Shown here piece by piece: positions 17,345 to 29,522 of a DNA stretch of 64,000 bases. Origin of the DNA: Luscinia megarhynchos. Lineage: Eukaryota > Chordata > Aves > Passeriformes > Turdidae. A model generated the notes under the pieces. It did no database searches, was not told where the DNA came from, and was given only the letters and a program-made list of their open reading frames with translations. A program made the position numbers and the translations under genes. Position 1 is the first letter of the stretch. Each line of letters opens with the position of its first letter. The DNA lies in assembly GCA_034336665.1 (NCBI GenBank), contig JAPFBE010000003.1, positions 37,918,360 to 37,982,359 of the forward strand. The letters run 5' to 3'.

Positions 17345-17406
17345 AGCTGGAAGTACTTGGACTTGATGATCCTTACAGGTCTCTTCCAACTCAGGATATT
17401 CTAAGT
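17345..17406 (+). mobile_element. CR1 LINE 3' tip
   Basis: A short piece: CTTGGACTTGATGATCCTTA, then CAGGTCTCTTCCAACTC and a degenerate octamer ATTCTAAG at 17398-17405. This is the hallmark CR1 3' terminus with nothing else of the element left. Confidence 0.75.
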
Positions 17407-17590
17407 GTCTTCCAAAACATGTACTAGAGAGAGTTTTTTGTAAACACACCACACATAAATCAAGTTATTCTTTCCTCCATCACTCTCTGCTTCAGAGAGC
17501 TGGATATATCTCCCAACTCAACACAGTCCTACCTTATTGAAGTGCCTCTCAAGTAGTTAGCATGTTTAAATTCCACAGTAGCCAAATTTG

Positions 17591-17666
17591 GGAGGGATAT
17601 ATTTTTCCACAATAAGGAATGTGAACTAGGAGGAGTATATTTTTCCATGATAAGGAATGTGAGCTA
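17591..17666. repeat. 38-base tandem duplication, two diverged copies
   Basis: Units 17591-17628 and 17629-17666 are the same length and differ at only a few positions. Both contain TATATTTTTCCA and ATAAGGAATGTGA. The second copy overlaps the edge of a MIR-like SINE, so the duplication probably arose in or beside that element. Confidence 0.85.
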
Positions 17667-17790
17667 CAGCAAGAAACCTATTAAGTAGTTTTCTCAAGGT
17701 CTATAGAAAATCTGTGCTTAGACAATAAATTGAACCCAGATTTTCAGAGTCACTTTCCATTCCCTTAGCCATTAGGATATTTCCTTTCCC
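17641..17790 (-). mobile_element. MIR/CORE-SINE-like ancient SINE (tentative)
   Basis: Read on the minus strand, the segment has a tRNA-like head with an A-box-like TGGCTAAGGGA (complement of 17761-17771) and a B-box-like GGGTTCAA (complement of 17730-17737). A stretch resembling the MIR core follows (ACCTTGAGAAAACTACTTAA against the typical ACCTTGGGCAAGTCACTTAA). Order and spacing fit a MIR element, an amniote-wide relic also found in birds. Divergence is high and the call is by eye; chance tRNA-box similarity is the alternative. Confidence 0.5.
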
Positions 17791-19951
17791 AATGCACAAT
17801 ATAGTGTGTTGAACTACTAAATTCTAAATAACTCGATACACTAAATAAGTAGAGTTTCACTAAAGGACAGGGCCAGACTCATGCAACTATTGAAACAGAA
17901 CTTTTAATAATATTCCCTTTCATTTTTGGAGCAGTAATGTTTGCAAAGCCCAGAGAAGAATTAATGAAACCAAACTTAGTGCAAATTTTAATTAAAATTA
18001 TACAGGGCAGTAGAGAATCTTGACTATCTTTTACTAAGAACGCCATCCTTCACAGGATATTGAATGACAATATACTTAGCTAAGAAAGGTCAGAAGAATG
18101 CATATTAATTGAATGTGTCCTAAAGGCATGATATATATTTTCCAATCTGATTAACTCTTTCATAGATTCAAATTTATGCACCATGTTTCTGAGCAACAAA
18201 ACTCACCCAAACCCTTTGAAAATAGCTAACATATCTTTCACTAGAGTCTTAATTAATAAAGAATGCCTTCAATATATTGCAAAACTTTTAAATGTTTTTT
18301 TTTTTAGGAAGTCTACCTTCAACTGAAACAATAATGCATGGTGAGATTAGTAAAGATGTTTGAGTTTATCCACATTTTAAGATTTTGCTTTCTTTTCACA
18401 GTATTTTGGTCAATAATTCATATTTAATATTATTAAAGCCTATTTGGGGTGCTATCCCAAAATATAATGCGTTAACACATTCTTTCCTTTTGATTCCTTT
18501 TATGGATGGATATCCAGGAATGTTGTAGATTACTGGAAACCCCAGTGCTAATAAAACTAGCAGATAAACAATGCATTTGCCATGTCTTAAAAATTGGCCT
18601 GTCACAGAAATAGGCATATATAGATTATCATTCTCTGAACTCCTGGATAATCGTTTATGCCCTCATTCCCTATCTTGCACTCCAGCAGTAAGTCATTTAG
18701 GGACTTACTGAAGTGGATGTTAAATTAAGGCCATTATATTTAGTATCTGTTGATGGATTTATCACCTATCTACTTGTCTGGCCTTTTTTTTTTAAACCCA
18801 TTTATCATTTTGGCCTCCAGAACTTGTTCTTAGGAAGAAGTTATGTAAAGTAAGAATGCAACATTTTAATTGATTGCAGTTACAGATTAATGAAATTATT
18901 TTCCTCAAATTATGCAGAAATAAAACAGTGCAACAATTATTGGTTACAATTTTGAGATAGGTGCTCAGTTTCAATAAAACAAAGAATTGAAACAACAAAA
19001 CTTGACAGTCAGGAACACAGGCTGTTGTAACATGCAATCACTAACAAGAGGAGGGCGGACAAGTGTCTGAGGACTATAAACACCAGCCATGGGATATGGT
19101 TGCTTTTTGTTTGTGCCTCTGTATACAAATAAAACTCCCAAAGCTGAGGAAACATCAGAAAGGGAAATAGACTTTCAGTATCAGTAAGGAGTGTTATAAA
19201 AAGACATTTATGTATCTTCCCTTATGCAACATTCTGACATTAACAAGTATTAATTAAATTAATAGTTATTAGATCCCTACTGTAATTTTGTCTATTCTTT
19301 TATTTCTCTACTGTTGCATACATGCATCAAAAAGAAAAGAAATTCCGCAAAAAAAGAGGATACAGAACTGCATATTGCATATTACTAGTTTGCAAGGTAT
19401 CCAGCCTCCCTTCCAATCTCCCTTCTTCCTCTCTTTCTTGCCTTCCTGTCTTTTTCTTTGTGACTATTATACCAAACCACATACCTTAACAATGAGTTAG
19501 ACACAGCTCTTTTATGTACTTTCTTCTCCATAGCTTTCCATTTATTTGCTGAACTGTCTGTTCCTGTTCGTTGCAACCAAAGTAAATTACTAGCCACAGT
19601 TTGTAGCAATATACCTCCTGAAACTGAGCAAGAAAAGAAAGAAACCATGTTATTGTTCTCACTGATTTGCACTTGAAAAAATAAAGCATTACTTACTCAG
19701 TTTGAACATGGAATTTTCCTGCAGACTTAAAAGATTGGAATCACATCAAAAAGACAAAATGGATAGATGTTTAACTAGATTAAGATTATAAAAGGGTAGT
19801 GGTTTTCCTTGGCAATAGTTCTTATTAGAGGAAAGCCTACTGCAGCAGAAAACTTGTCACAAAATATCAAGCCCTTGGCATCTTCTAGGGAGATTTAGGA
19901 TCAAGTATTTTGAATTTATCTCAGACAGTAGGTTTTCAAAAACCAGAGTTA

Positions 19952-20900
19952 TATCATATAATCGTTGGAATTTTTGTGTGGGAAAAGACCTCTAAGATCA
20001 TTGAGTCCACCCCTTAACCCAACACTACCATGTTTGCCTCTAAACCATTTCCCTCAATCCTTCAGGGTTTTTTTAACACTTTCAGGGATAGTGATCCCAT
20101 CACTCCCTTGAGCAGCCTATTCCAATGCCCAAGAACTCTTTCTGTGAAGAAGGTTTTCCTAATATCCAATCTAAACCTCCCCTGGTAAAACTTGAGGCCA
20201 TTTCTCATCTCATCACTTGTCACTTTGGACAAGGGACTGGTCGCCACCTCACTACAACCTTGTTTCAGGTGGAATAAACAACCTGAGCTCCTTCAGCCAT
20301 TCCTCATTGTTGTTTTTGTAGTGAGATGCCCAAAACTGAGCACAGGACTTGAGGTGTAGCCTTGCCACTGCTGAGTACAGGGGGACAATCCCTGCCCTGG
20401 TCCTGCTGGCCACACTATTGCAGATACAGACCAGGATGCCATTGGCCTTCTTGGCCACCTGAGCTCACTGCCAGCTCATGTTCAACAGCTCTGGACCAGC
20501 ACCCTAGTGTCCTTTCCTGCTGGGCACTTTCGCAGCCACTTGCCCCCCGCCCTGTAGCACTTCATGGGTTTGCTGTGACCCAAGTGCAGGACCCAGCACT
20601 TGGCCTTGTTTAACCTCATATAACTGGCCTTGGACCAGTGATCCATCCTGTTCAGATCCCTCTGCAGAGCCTTCCTGCCCTACAGCAGATTGACACTTCC
20701 AGACTTGGTGTCCTCTGTGAGCTGTGGGTGTGCCCAATCCCCTTGTCTAGTTAAATGATAAAGATATTACACAGGATTGGCCCCAACACTGAGCCCTGGG
20801 GAACGCCACTGGTGACCAGCTGCCACTGGATGTAACTCCATTCACCACCACTTTCTGGGTATGGCCATCCAGCCACAAGGATTGGCTGACACAATTAGTC
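19952..20900 (-). mobile_element. CR1 LINE, 5'-truncated, ORF2 carboxy region plus 3' UTR
   Basis: This is the longest CR1 here, inserted antisense to NALCN. On the minus strand, ORF2 reads from the reverse transcriptase motif LVTSGVPQGSVLGPIL (near 20820-20760) through a frame containing [17 protein letters not shown] (20252-20458) to RFRLDIRKTFFTERV (20062-20247), then the 3' UTR to about 19952. Frames are broken between these blocks. The stretch between the SHYKN and GRFRLDIRK blocks is shorter than in full CR1, indicating internal deletions. The element is inactive. The 83-codon plus frame over it is a shadow. Confidence 0.9.
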
Positions 20901-21369
20901 AAAATTGCTGAGCTTCTTGGTTTTTGACAAGCTTAAAGTAGAACCTTTTGTTTAGCCCCTGATTTTGAAATGGGTCCACAGAAAACCCGCTCCAGAAGAA
21001 ATAAATTTTGCATAAGGAATTTTTATAAATCTTGACGTTTTGTATATGTCTGTACAGACATTTTGAGTCTGGCTGAGGTGGAGGTAATTTTCCCCACAAA
21101 AGCTCTCAGTGTTAGAAAGGTGTTTTGGTTGCTGCTGAGCTGTGCTTGCACAGCATAAAGACCGTCTCCAATATTTCCCCCCTTGCCAGTAGGCTGGGGC
21201 TGGGCAAGATCTGGAGAGGACTCACAATGAGGACATCTGACCTCAGATAACCAAAGCGATGCTCTATTCATAGGATGTCTGCCTAGCTATAAAAGTTAAG
21301 AGAAAAAGGAGGACACACACATTTTTGTTATTACAAAATGTGTTTTAGAGTGAAACAGCTAGACATGCT

Positions 21370-21594
21370 GAAGTCCTGCTTCCCAGGAAGTATCAGGACT
21401 TCACCTGCTGATGGGAAGTAGAGAATAAATCTTTTCTTTTCCTTTGCCTTCACTTGCAGCCTTTGCTTGTACTTAATAAGTTGCCTTTATCTTGATCAAC
21501 GAGCTTTTTCTCTCCCTACTCTTTCCAGCTGAGGAGGGAAGTGATAGAGTGGCTCAGTAGGAACCTGGCATCCAGGCAGGGTCAATCCACCACA
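21370..21594 (+). mobile_element. Likely avian endogenous retrovirus LTR, 3' part
   Basis: The piece has a polyadenylation signal AATAAA (21424-21429), followed by a CT-rich TTTGCCTTCACTTGCAGCC block, then TTATCTTGATCAACGAG, and ends AGGGTCAATCCACCACA. This order matches the R/U5 part of a common avian LTR type that ends in a GGTTAAACCACAACA-like sequence. No internal gag, pol or env sequence was seen next to it, so it would be a solo or fragmentary LTR. The 5' boundary and target-site duplication were not found. Confidence 0.5.
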
Positions 21595-22976
21595 AGAGTT
21601 CACCCATTCGGTAGTGACATTCAGTTCTTACAACATCATGGTCAAATTAAGAAGGCAAAAATCTTCTACAATAAAAATATTCAAATTGTTTTAATATTTT
21701 TAAAGACTGCTTCAGTTAAGTGTTTTCCTTGTTTTGTTTTTTTTTTACTTCAGTCTTTTGGCTTTGACCCTAACAGTGAAGTATACCATTTTTCTAGCAT
21801 TCTTTTTAGCAATGGACTTCAGTACAGATTGAACTCATAATTTGTACTTAGAAATTTTGGGGCACAAAAGTGTCAGTGGATTATAGGAACTATTCAGTAA
21901 TGCCACTAAAATTGAAGTTCAGCTGAGTTTCCTTTAGAAAATTTTACTTCTGGGGTTAAATATGTCCAGTGTTTCAAATCCTATCAAGTTGAAAACAGGT
22001 ATTTAAATTGTCATGTGGCTTTCCTGTGCTTAGCACAATTAGAGCAATCAAAGTGTTAGGAGCAGCAGCAGGAGCAGCATGACTTCTTTTAGAGCTGTAA
22101 CTTGGATAAAAATCTGAGCAAAGTGGAAGACTGCAGAGTCTTAAAATAAAACTAGCAGAGTTTTGATTTTGGTTTATTTGCTTCATGCGGGTTGTTTTAC
22201 TCTGCAGTATTTTCCATGTTTCTAATATTTCACAAAAAAAGGTCTTTTTTCACTAGGACTGCAAAGAATATCCTGGACTATAGCTCTGGAGATTAGTAGT
22301 TTGTTCTTTTTGCAGTAATTTTTAGATTTTTGAAACCTTTTAAAGCAAATAACTTTGTAATATCTTTTTGCTACTTTTGGCGTCTCTTAGGTGACTCTTC
22401 TCATGTGTCTTTAAGACCCAAGCAGATGCCAGTGGTAGGATCATAGTGACATAGAGCCAATGGTACAAAAATGAGCACTGCCAGAGGGCAGTGGAGGATC
22501 TGAATCCAGTGATGTCCATCACTGTACAGACTGCATTGGAGTGCAGGTGTTTACCTTCCTATTTTAGGCATGCCAACGTTTTTCATGTGAATCACTAAAG
22601 CCAAAGCCTGTTCTTCCTTTGTCTTCAGTAGGCCTTACTAATATATTTCTGATATGAAGATTTAAAGAAAAATTAAGTCGTGCTTCAGCAAACATGCATA
22701 CTGGATTTTCATAAGCATTTTTCATTTATTAAATTCTACTGAAATCAGTAGAAGGTACCTAGAGTTTTCAGAATCATGTTTTCCTATGAGTGATTTCATT
22801 CACATGAATGCAGCTGTTTTGCAGATAGTATTTGCACAATCATGTCAAATCTACATCCTTTATCCTTTGCAAATTTTTAAAGTAATAGCTAAAGAGCAGC
22901 ATCTTTACCTGCCCTATGCATTTTAACAAGCTGAAGGCTGCTGTGCAATGCAGTAGATTCAGATCTTCAAGCTGAT

Positions 22977-23602
22977 TGAGATGAGAGAAAGTTGGTACTA
23001 CTCTTCAAGTGCTGTTTCAGATCTTGGAGATGTAAACAAATCTGGAGGAGAAGAATGCATCTCTAATAAAGGACATAAAGAATGCAGCCACAAGGAAAGC
23101 CAACTCAGCAACTGTGCTGAAATCTGTTCTGACTTGGTAAAGTGTAATTCCAGAAGGGGGAGATCACAATGACCAACTCATGGGCCATCTACCCCAGAAA
23201 CTCACAAACCCAAAAGATATGAAACACTGAGAATGCAGACTAATTACCACTAGAAGCAAGGGAATAATTTAGCCAATGAGCATTAATTCCTTTGTTTGGT
23301 AAAATGTGTAAATAGTGACGAGTTTTGAAAGACCTCAGGATCCTCTACCACCAAGAAGCCCAGGATGAAAAAGGATAAAGGAGATGCTGCTGGATCCATG
23401 AGGTGACTGTCTTCTTGATATCTTTCTCTCTCTCTTTCTCCTCTCCCCACCCTGTTTTCCCCTCTATTTCTTTCTATCTCTCTATCTCAGATTTTATTGT
23501 TAAATAAAATCAGTACTATTGACTTTGACATATGGTCTTGTTTGCATCTTAATTCAGGCCAAAGCATCTCTTAATGGTCACACTGTCTCAACAGTTGTGA
23601 CA
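22977..23602 (+). mobile_element. Likely solo LTR of an avian endogenous retrovirus
   Basis: The candidate begins TGAG and ends TTGTGACA. Features in LTR order are a block resembling avian LTR U3 (ACCAACTCATGGGCCATCTA ... GAGCATTAATTCCTTTGTTT ... GTGTAAATAGTGACGAGTTT), then AAGAAGCCCAGGATGAAAAA, a long polypyrimidine tract at 23419-23489, and TTGTTAAATAAAATCAGTAC carrying an AATAAA. No retroviral coding region flanks it, so it looks like a solo LTR. No clean target-site duplication was seen; ends are estimates. The 63-codon plus frame at its start is not a gene. Confidence 0.55.
23419..23489 (+). repeat. Polypyrimidine tract (C/T-rich)
   Basis: About 70 bases almost entirely C and T, with (CT)n and (TCTA)n-like stretches, ahead of TTGTTAAATAAAATC. 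It is probably part of the surrounding LTR rather than an independent microsatellite. Confidence 0.8.
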
Positions 23603-26600
23603 GATTTTTCCATTTTTATAGGCCTAGACCCATAGCATATTTAAATTCCTGTGTTTCAGGAACATTCGTAATTGATTTCCATAATTAGTCATTTTCATTG
23701 AATCTTCACCTCATCCTTTGAATAGTAGCCTGAAACATCATACTTTAAGTGCCATATATTATTTTGCCATTAATGCCACCTGGTGCATATATTATATGTG
23801 GTGACATTTTATTAATTGCCCATTACCAAGAGTGTATATAAATAGTTTTCTTTTCTATGTCGTAAAATTTTCAGATGGTTTGGCTGAGGAAAGCAGATAC
23901 ATGCACTAGTGGGCTTGATTTCAGAAGGTGTTTTACTACAGACACTGCTAATATAGCAGAGTTGGCAGTACATGTGCTGTGCTTCTTTATTTCTGGCCTT
24001 TGCTTCCCTGATCCTAGATAACTGAGAGGAGGAACTGAAACACTAATTAGTGAAAGCAGACTGTACATCCAATTGCCTCCCTCATCCTCTCTTTAGCTGC
24101 ATAAACCTTTGCCATCCAGTATGTTATTCTGTTGGCTCAGAACTATCATCCTGAATATCTCAGTTTTCCTCAGTATCCTGTAAACCATTTCTCTTTTACT
24201 GAGAAACTCCTGCCCACTGACTATTTGTGGTTGCTTGCAAGAGAACAATGAATATTTTTACTATTTTTGCACTCAGTAGGTCCATTTCATCCTCTGCCCA
24301 AAGTAAAATTTCCTAATGCTTCACAGCACATAAGCCACTACCAATAGATCTATTCACCCTTAAATAAGAATTTAAGGTCTATGCTGTCTGGCTTGAGCGA
24401 AGGCTGATAACCTCCACTGCTTAGAACTCCTCTCCCTCACCCCTTTAGTTGCTGCCACTTAATCAGAACTTATAAACATGCTCCTCCACTCACATGCATA
24501 CACTTTTGTACAGCTTTATGTGTATCAGTCACTGAAGCAGGACAGAAACCATGCAAGTAACTGGAAGAGCTCTCTGAGCAAGTTATGGGTGAACAGTCTC
24601 ATGTTCTGTCTCTGGAAGATAATCTGAAACATTTTTTTCTAGTGGGAGTCTTGCTTTTGTGCTGAATTCATACCTGTTGTATGCTTTGTGGAACCACAAT
24701 GGCTCCCTTCCTGCTACCCGTCCAGAAGGATTTCTGTGGAAGAGGTAGCACTGTTTCTTTTTCAAGGGTACTACTGAACATGCTTCACATGAAGATTGCA
24801 AAGGATGCACAGGATGTGGATGAAGTCAGGCAAGGTATAGCTATGTTACAGCATAATCTTCCAGTTTATGCCAGGAAACTCAGTGATGGCAGTGAGTAGC
24901 ATCCTTCAAGAAGTGATAGGATTAACTTCCTAGAGGATAGAGCAAATTGAGTGGCGTTTATTTTAGCTGAGACTGCATTCAGTAAACTAAAACCAAATCT
25001 GCAGTAAAGATCTGCCTGCAGTGATACTAGGTCAAAGAGCTGTGTATGATACAGAAATACCAACTTTGGCTTGTTGGTCTTAGAGCTGAGTATTCTGAGC
25101 CCATTTATTATTCACTGATTTAGCTGCAAAAGAAGATTCACTGCTCTTTTACTGGATTTCTGAGAGGACATTGATGGGGGATTCTCATTGTACTGCAGAG
25201 CTAAGTAGAGTCAAACATTAATGCTTGATCTTCTTCTACCTGTTCCTCAGAGAAGAAATGAGGAGGAAAGGGCATGAGATGAGACTAGCACCGGTTTTTT
25301 TTCCAGTCTTCCTCCAGATTTTTTTCCCTTTCTGTTTAAGGAAAGTGCAGAAGAGAATAAATAGAACCCTTGCACCATCAAACTCAGTGAGAGTTTTGCT
25401 ACTGACTGCTCTGCAAAAAGATTTAATTTCTAATGTTTTAAATATAGAACAGTGGGTTTGTAGTCGTTAAAAATGGCAGATTGAAACAAAGCTATATCTT
25501 GAAACAAATAAAAATACCAAAACCCCATAATGCAAAAGGGTTATGCACTTGCTAAGTGTTCCTCATTAAAAACATGAAGATTTGGGGGTGTATGGGAGAA
25601 ACTAGCTGTTTGTTTATTCCAGCTATAAATATAATGAAAATGGGAGTTCCTTAAATTTACTTTACTACCTATTTCTAACATTGAACACATTTCTAGAATA
25701 TGGCCTAGTCTCAGAATTAATGATGAGATGCTTCAGCAATTCCAAGAATTGGTTTTGGATTATTTCATTACTTAAGTGTAACATACATGTCTAGGTCCAC
25801 TTGACTGCTTTGAAACTCTTGACCTCTAAGAAAACTCTTCAGCATGTGAGTGTGCTGTGTTTTCATAAACCAGTAAGGGGTTTATATATTGAGACAGGTA
25901 TGACAGTGTATGACTCATGTTGTATGCCATGAATTTATTTATTTTTGTGGATTGTGGGATTATGCAAGCGTATTCAACAAAAACATTATGGACTTGCATC
26001 ATCATTGAAATGTCAGGATGGTAAACTGATGTAGTTACTTTTGGAGATCACTTGGAAAACTGCCTGTAGTAATGCTGGCACTGGAGTTATTTTTTGGCAT
26101 AAAGCCCCCCCCTCCCCATTATAAATTAATGTACAGTTTCACCTGTACACACTGTTTCAGTTCAGCATTAATCATTATACGTACAACCAGTAAGGTAAAT
26201 CCTGCTGGTTATTTAAAAGAATAATAAGATACAGGGTGCAAAGGGTGAATAGTGGAATAAAACTGCAGCTTAGAAGGGGATGTATGGCAGAGATAGATAC
26301 CATTTTAATTTTAATGATTTTATTCTTTGCACTAGTGGGATAGCAATATTAACTAGAAATTAATTTTAAAAATACTTAAAAGCCTTAGGGGTGGGAATGA
26401 GGGCAAGAATAGATAGCTATGCATAGGTAGGGATGTACAGACAGACATAGAAGGAATGGAATTTATTTGGCAGTCTTATGAGTCTGGCCATTAAATGTAT
26501 TGATACGAGTTGATCACCTTACGCACTTTATAATCAAAAGAAAAAGACATCAACAAGAGGTGATTCATATAATTTTGAGACAGTCATTGATGATAACTCA

Positions 26601-27478
26601 AAACCTTGGTCATTTACATGTTAAGATTCCAGCCAAATTCACAGTGGAAGTACTCAATAACATATTGTGGTAATGCATTTTCAGTAAACCTTACTCTTCC
26701 TGTAGGTCTAAATGGCCATCATGGTCATAATGAGAAGCATTCCATTTTGGATGTATTTCAGTTCCCTAATTAAAGAGACGGTTTTCAAAAAGGACAAATT
26801 TCTTCATACATGATATAGTCAAAATTATATAAATTTATCACTTAAAAAAAATTCTGGAATTTCTGTATTTTCCCATTTTTCAGGAATAACTATAAATGAA
26901 AATGTTACTCAGTAATATATATTAATGTGACAATTTTTAAAAGTGCTATAGATCTTAATGGGAAAAATAAAATAAGCTGAATGATTTTCAAATAAGAAAA
27001 TATCTAAATTTGCAGAACTTGCACCAATATTGTCAGACATGTTATACTTTGTTTTATCATTTAATTACAGTATACTTCTACTTTCCTAAAATCTTATGAG
27101 ATACCTTAGAATTCCATTGAGAATTATCAAATAATAATTATATATTACAAATATAGGACAACAGCATTTTTCTATCAAAGGGTATTCCTTTGTTGTTCAA
27201 AAAAATGTTTGATGCTCATATTTTTAAAGAAATCCTTTGAAGTTCACTTCAATAGAAACTCTTGCCATACAGACCAGACAAGGTTTAGTTTACTAATTAG
27301 CCGCTGCATTTTGATTTAGCATATAACAAAATCAAATCACAATTATAGATTTTTTATTAATTAAACTTTTAAAAACAGCTGTGTATGTGCTGATGGCAAA
27401 CTTTTAACCTGCCTTCTTCTTTTATTTAATTTTCTTTCTTATGAATTCCCAGCCTGATTTAATGTTCTTTCTTTTCAG

Positions 27479-27529
27479 GCAGACAATGCTGAAGAGTGGG
27501 AGCTAGAAGTGAATAAATCCTTTTTGTAA
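27479..27529 (+). other. Candidate cryptic or alternative NALCN exon (speculative)
   Basis: A strong acceptor (tgttctttcttttcag, AG at 27477-27478) precedes a frame in the phase expected after the linker exon at 8702-8788. It encodes ADNAEEWELEVNKSFL and then TAA at 27527-27529. Used as a terminal exon, it would give a truncated channel ending 16 residues after position 378; a variant poly(A) signal ATTAAA lies at 27736-27741. With an internal weak donor (GAA|gtgaat after 27508) it could be a 30-base in-frame microexon. The human protein as I know it has no such insert. There is no direct evidence of use, and such acceptors occur by chance in a 33-kb intron. Confidence 0.2.
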
Positions 27530-29340
27530 AATGAGTTTCACAGCCCATGAACAACAATTCCCCTACAAATACCCCCACAGTTCTGTCAAACACTCTTACA
27601 AAATTCACCATGGTACTAAACCTGTTTTTCCTCCTTTGCTCTTATTCTGCTTTTCTGTCCTTCCTTGGTGTGAACATTGCTAAATCCCTCCCCATATGCT
27701 TTCACATCAAGAAAGTATTTCTGAAGGCAAAATTCATTAAAGGACATATGGGAATAATTTTTTAAAGGATGGGTTATAGGGAGAAGAAGTTTTGGGTTTT
27801 TTTAAGAGTTCAGGAATTTGTAGGAAAGCAAAATTTTGTGTTTTATTTACTGTCCCTTATTTAATCAACTTCTTTCTATCCATATCTCTTCTCAATATTG
27901 AGGGCATACCCCAGAATTTATAATTTTCATCCAAAATCACACATTACGTTATGCTTCTACTGTCTTTACTGCTTGATCAATCCTATTTGTTTTGTGTAAT
28001 CCCATCCATCTCTAGCAGCAGTCAATCAGCTCTTGTTTAGGTAATGTTAAAGCTGTCAGTGTTACAAATCAGCTCTACATGCATCTGAACTGTTCTTTTA
28101 GTTTGCTGGCTATAGATGAGCAGAAGTTAACACAGCTGTGTGAGGTTGAAATGGTGAAAGGAGTCCCAAAATTGCCTTGTTCCCCTCTGTACACAATCTC
28201 CCAGCCTTTGAAAGAAGACTTGGTAATACCTGCATTTGGTGCATCTGTTAGTTTGTCTTTTGTAGGACCTGCTTGATTTTATGCTTTAAGTATGACCATA
28301 GTTATGAACACTACACATTATGCTCATTTCTTTTTATATGACATCTAAATTTTGAATTCTTCTTAATCTTACTTGGAAAAGTATTCCAAAAAAACTGGAA
28401 ATTGTGTGGATGTTTCTAGAATATAACCAGAAAGTTGCAGTCTCCTTTGTCCTTTGACTCCACCATCTCTAGGAGATTCATGAGACATGATTCCTGTGTA
28501 GTCCAGTCCAAGTACAACCTTAACATCATTACTTTTTTAGAGAGTGGGGAAATCATTTCTTCTGCTACTACTTGTGAGATAGAAGCAATTAAAAACAATC
28601 AATGTATTTTCATCCTGGGATGCTCCTGTGTTTTATCCAAGCCACATTAAACTGAGTAGTCTCCATATTCTTTTGGTTAGACAGGTCTAACCACTGGTTT
28701 TAGCTTACTGAGGGAAGAAGGGATATCACAACTTGGCTGCAGTAAAGATAGTCTGGCAGATGAAGCTGGAGACCAGATGCTTTGCAAGAAAAAGGGAAGT
28801 TGAAAGCCAATCACTGCCCTTGCCCTCTGAATTAATGGCAATCAAAATCTCTGATTAGCTCTGCTGTGTCCCTGCCCAAGGCAATAGAGCCTAAATTGTC
28901 AGCAGTTTCCAGTTCTATTTCAGGTATGGAGAAATACTTGTGTGGTTCTTCCGTGTGTGTTGAATTTTCTTTGATTGGAAGCCACTTTACTGGAAAGTAG
29001 GTTTTGAGCCTAAGTGCAAAAAATATTTTTTTCCTACTAATTATTCATCTGATCACTTCTTTAATGGAGCATTTGATTTATTTCAAAGTAATCTCTGCTT
29101 TTTATATGTAAATCACGAGCTTGAGAGTGTGCTAATTAAATTATACAAGGAAAATGCAAGGAAAATCTGTTCTAATCAAAAGTGGAAATTCTATTAAAAT
29201 GTTTGCTATTTATTTAGATAGGCTTCCAAAGGAGGTAGCAATTGACAGTCCAAAATGCACTGTACTCCATGGTCCCAAGACAAATGCAATACATACAGTA
29301 ACTAAGAAGATTATTGTCCTCTGATGCAAAGCATTGCAAT

Positions 29341-29522
29341 CAGAAACCAATAATTGATACAGATGACCAGTATAACCCAGGAAAATATTTCATTAATGCC
29401 AGGTTAATTGGAGTTGTCTTAGTTTCTTAATTACAGAAACCAATAGCAGATACAAGTGGTCAGTCTGGCCCAGGAAAATATTTTAATTAATTTTGGGTAG
29501 AGTTGTCTTAATTGCCTAAAAT
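29341..29522. repeat. ~93-base tandem duplication, diverged
   Basis: Copy one (29341-29433) and copy two (29434 to about 29522) both start CAGAAACCAATA. They share CCCAGGAAAATATTT and GAGTTGTCTTA in the same order. Several substitutions and small indels separate them, so the duplication is not recent. It is not recognisable as a known element. Confidence 0.85.
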
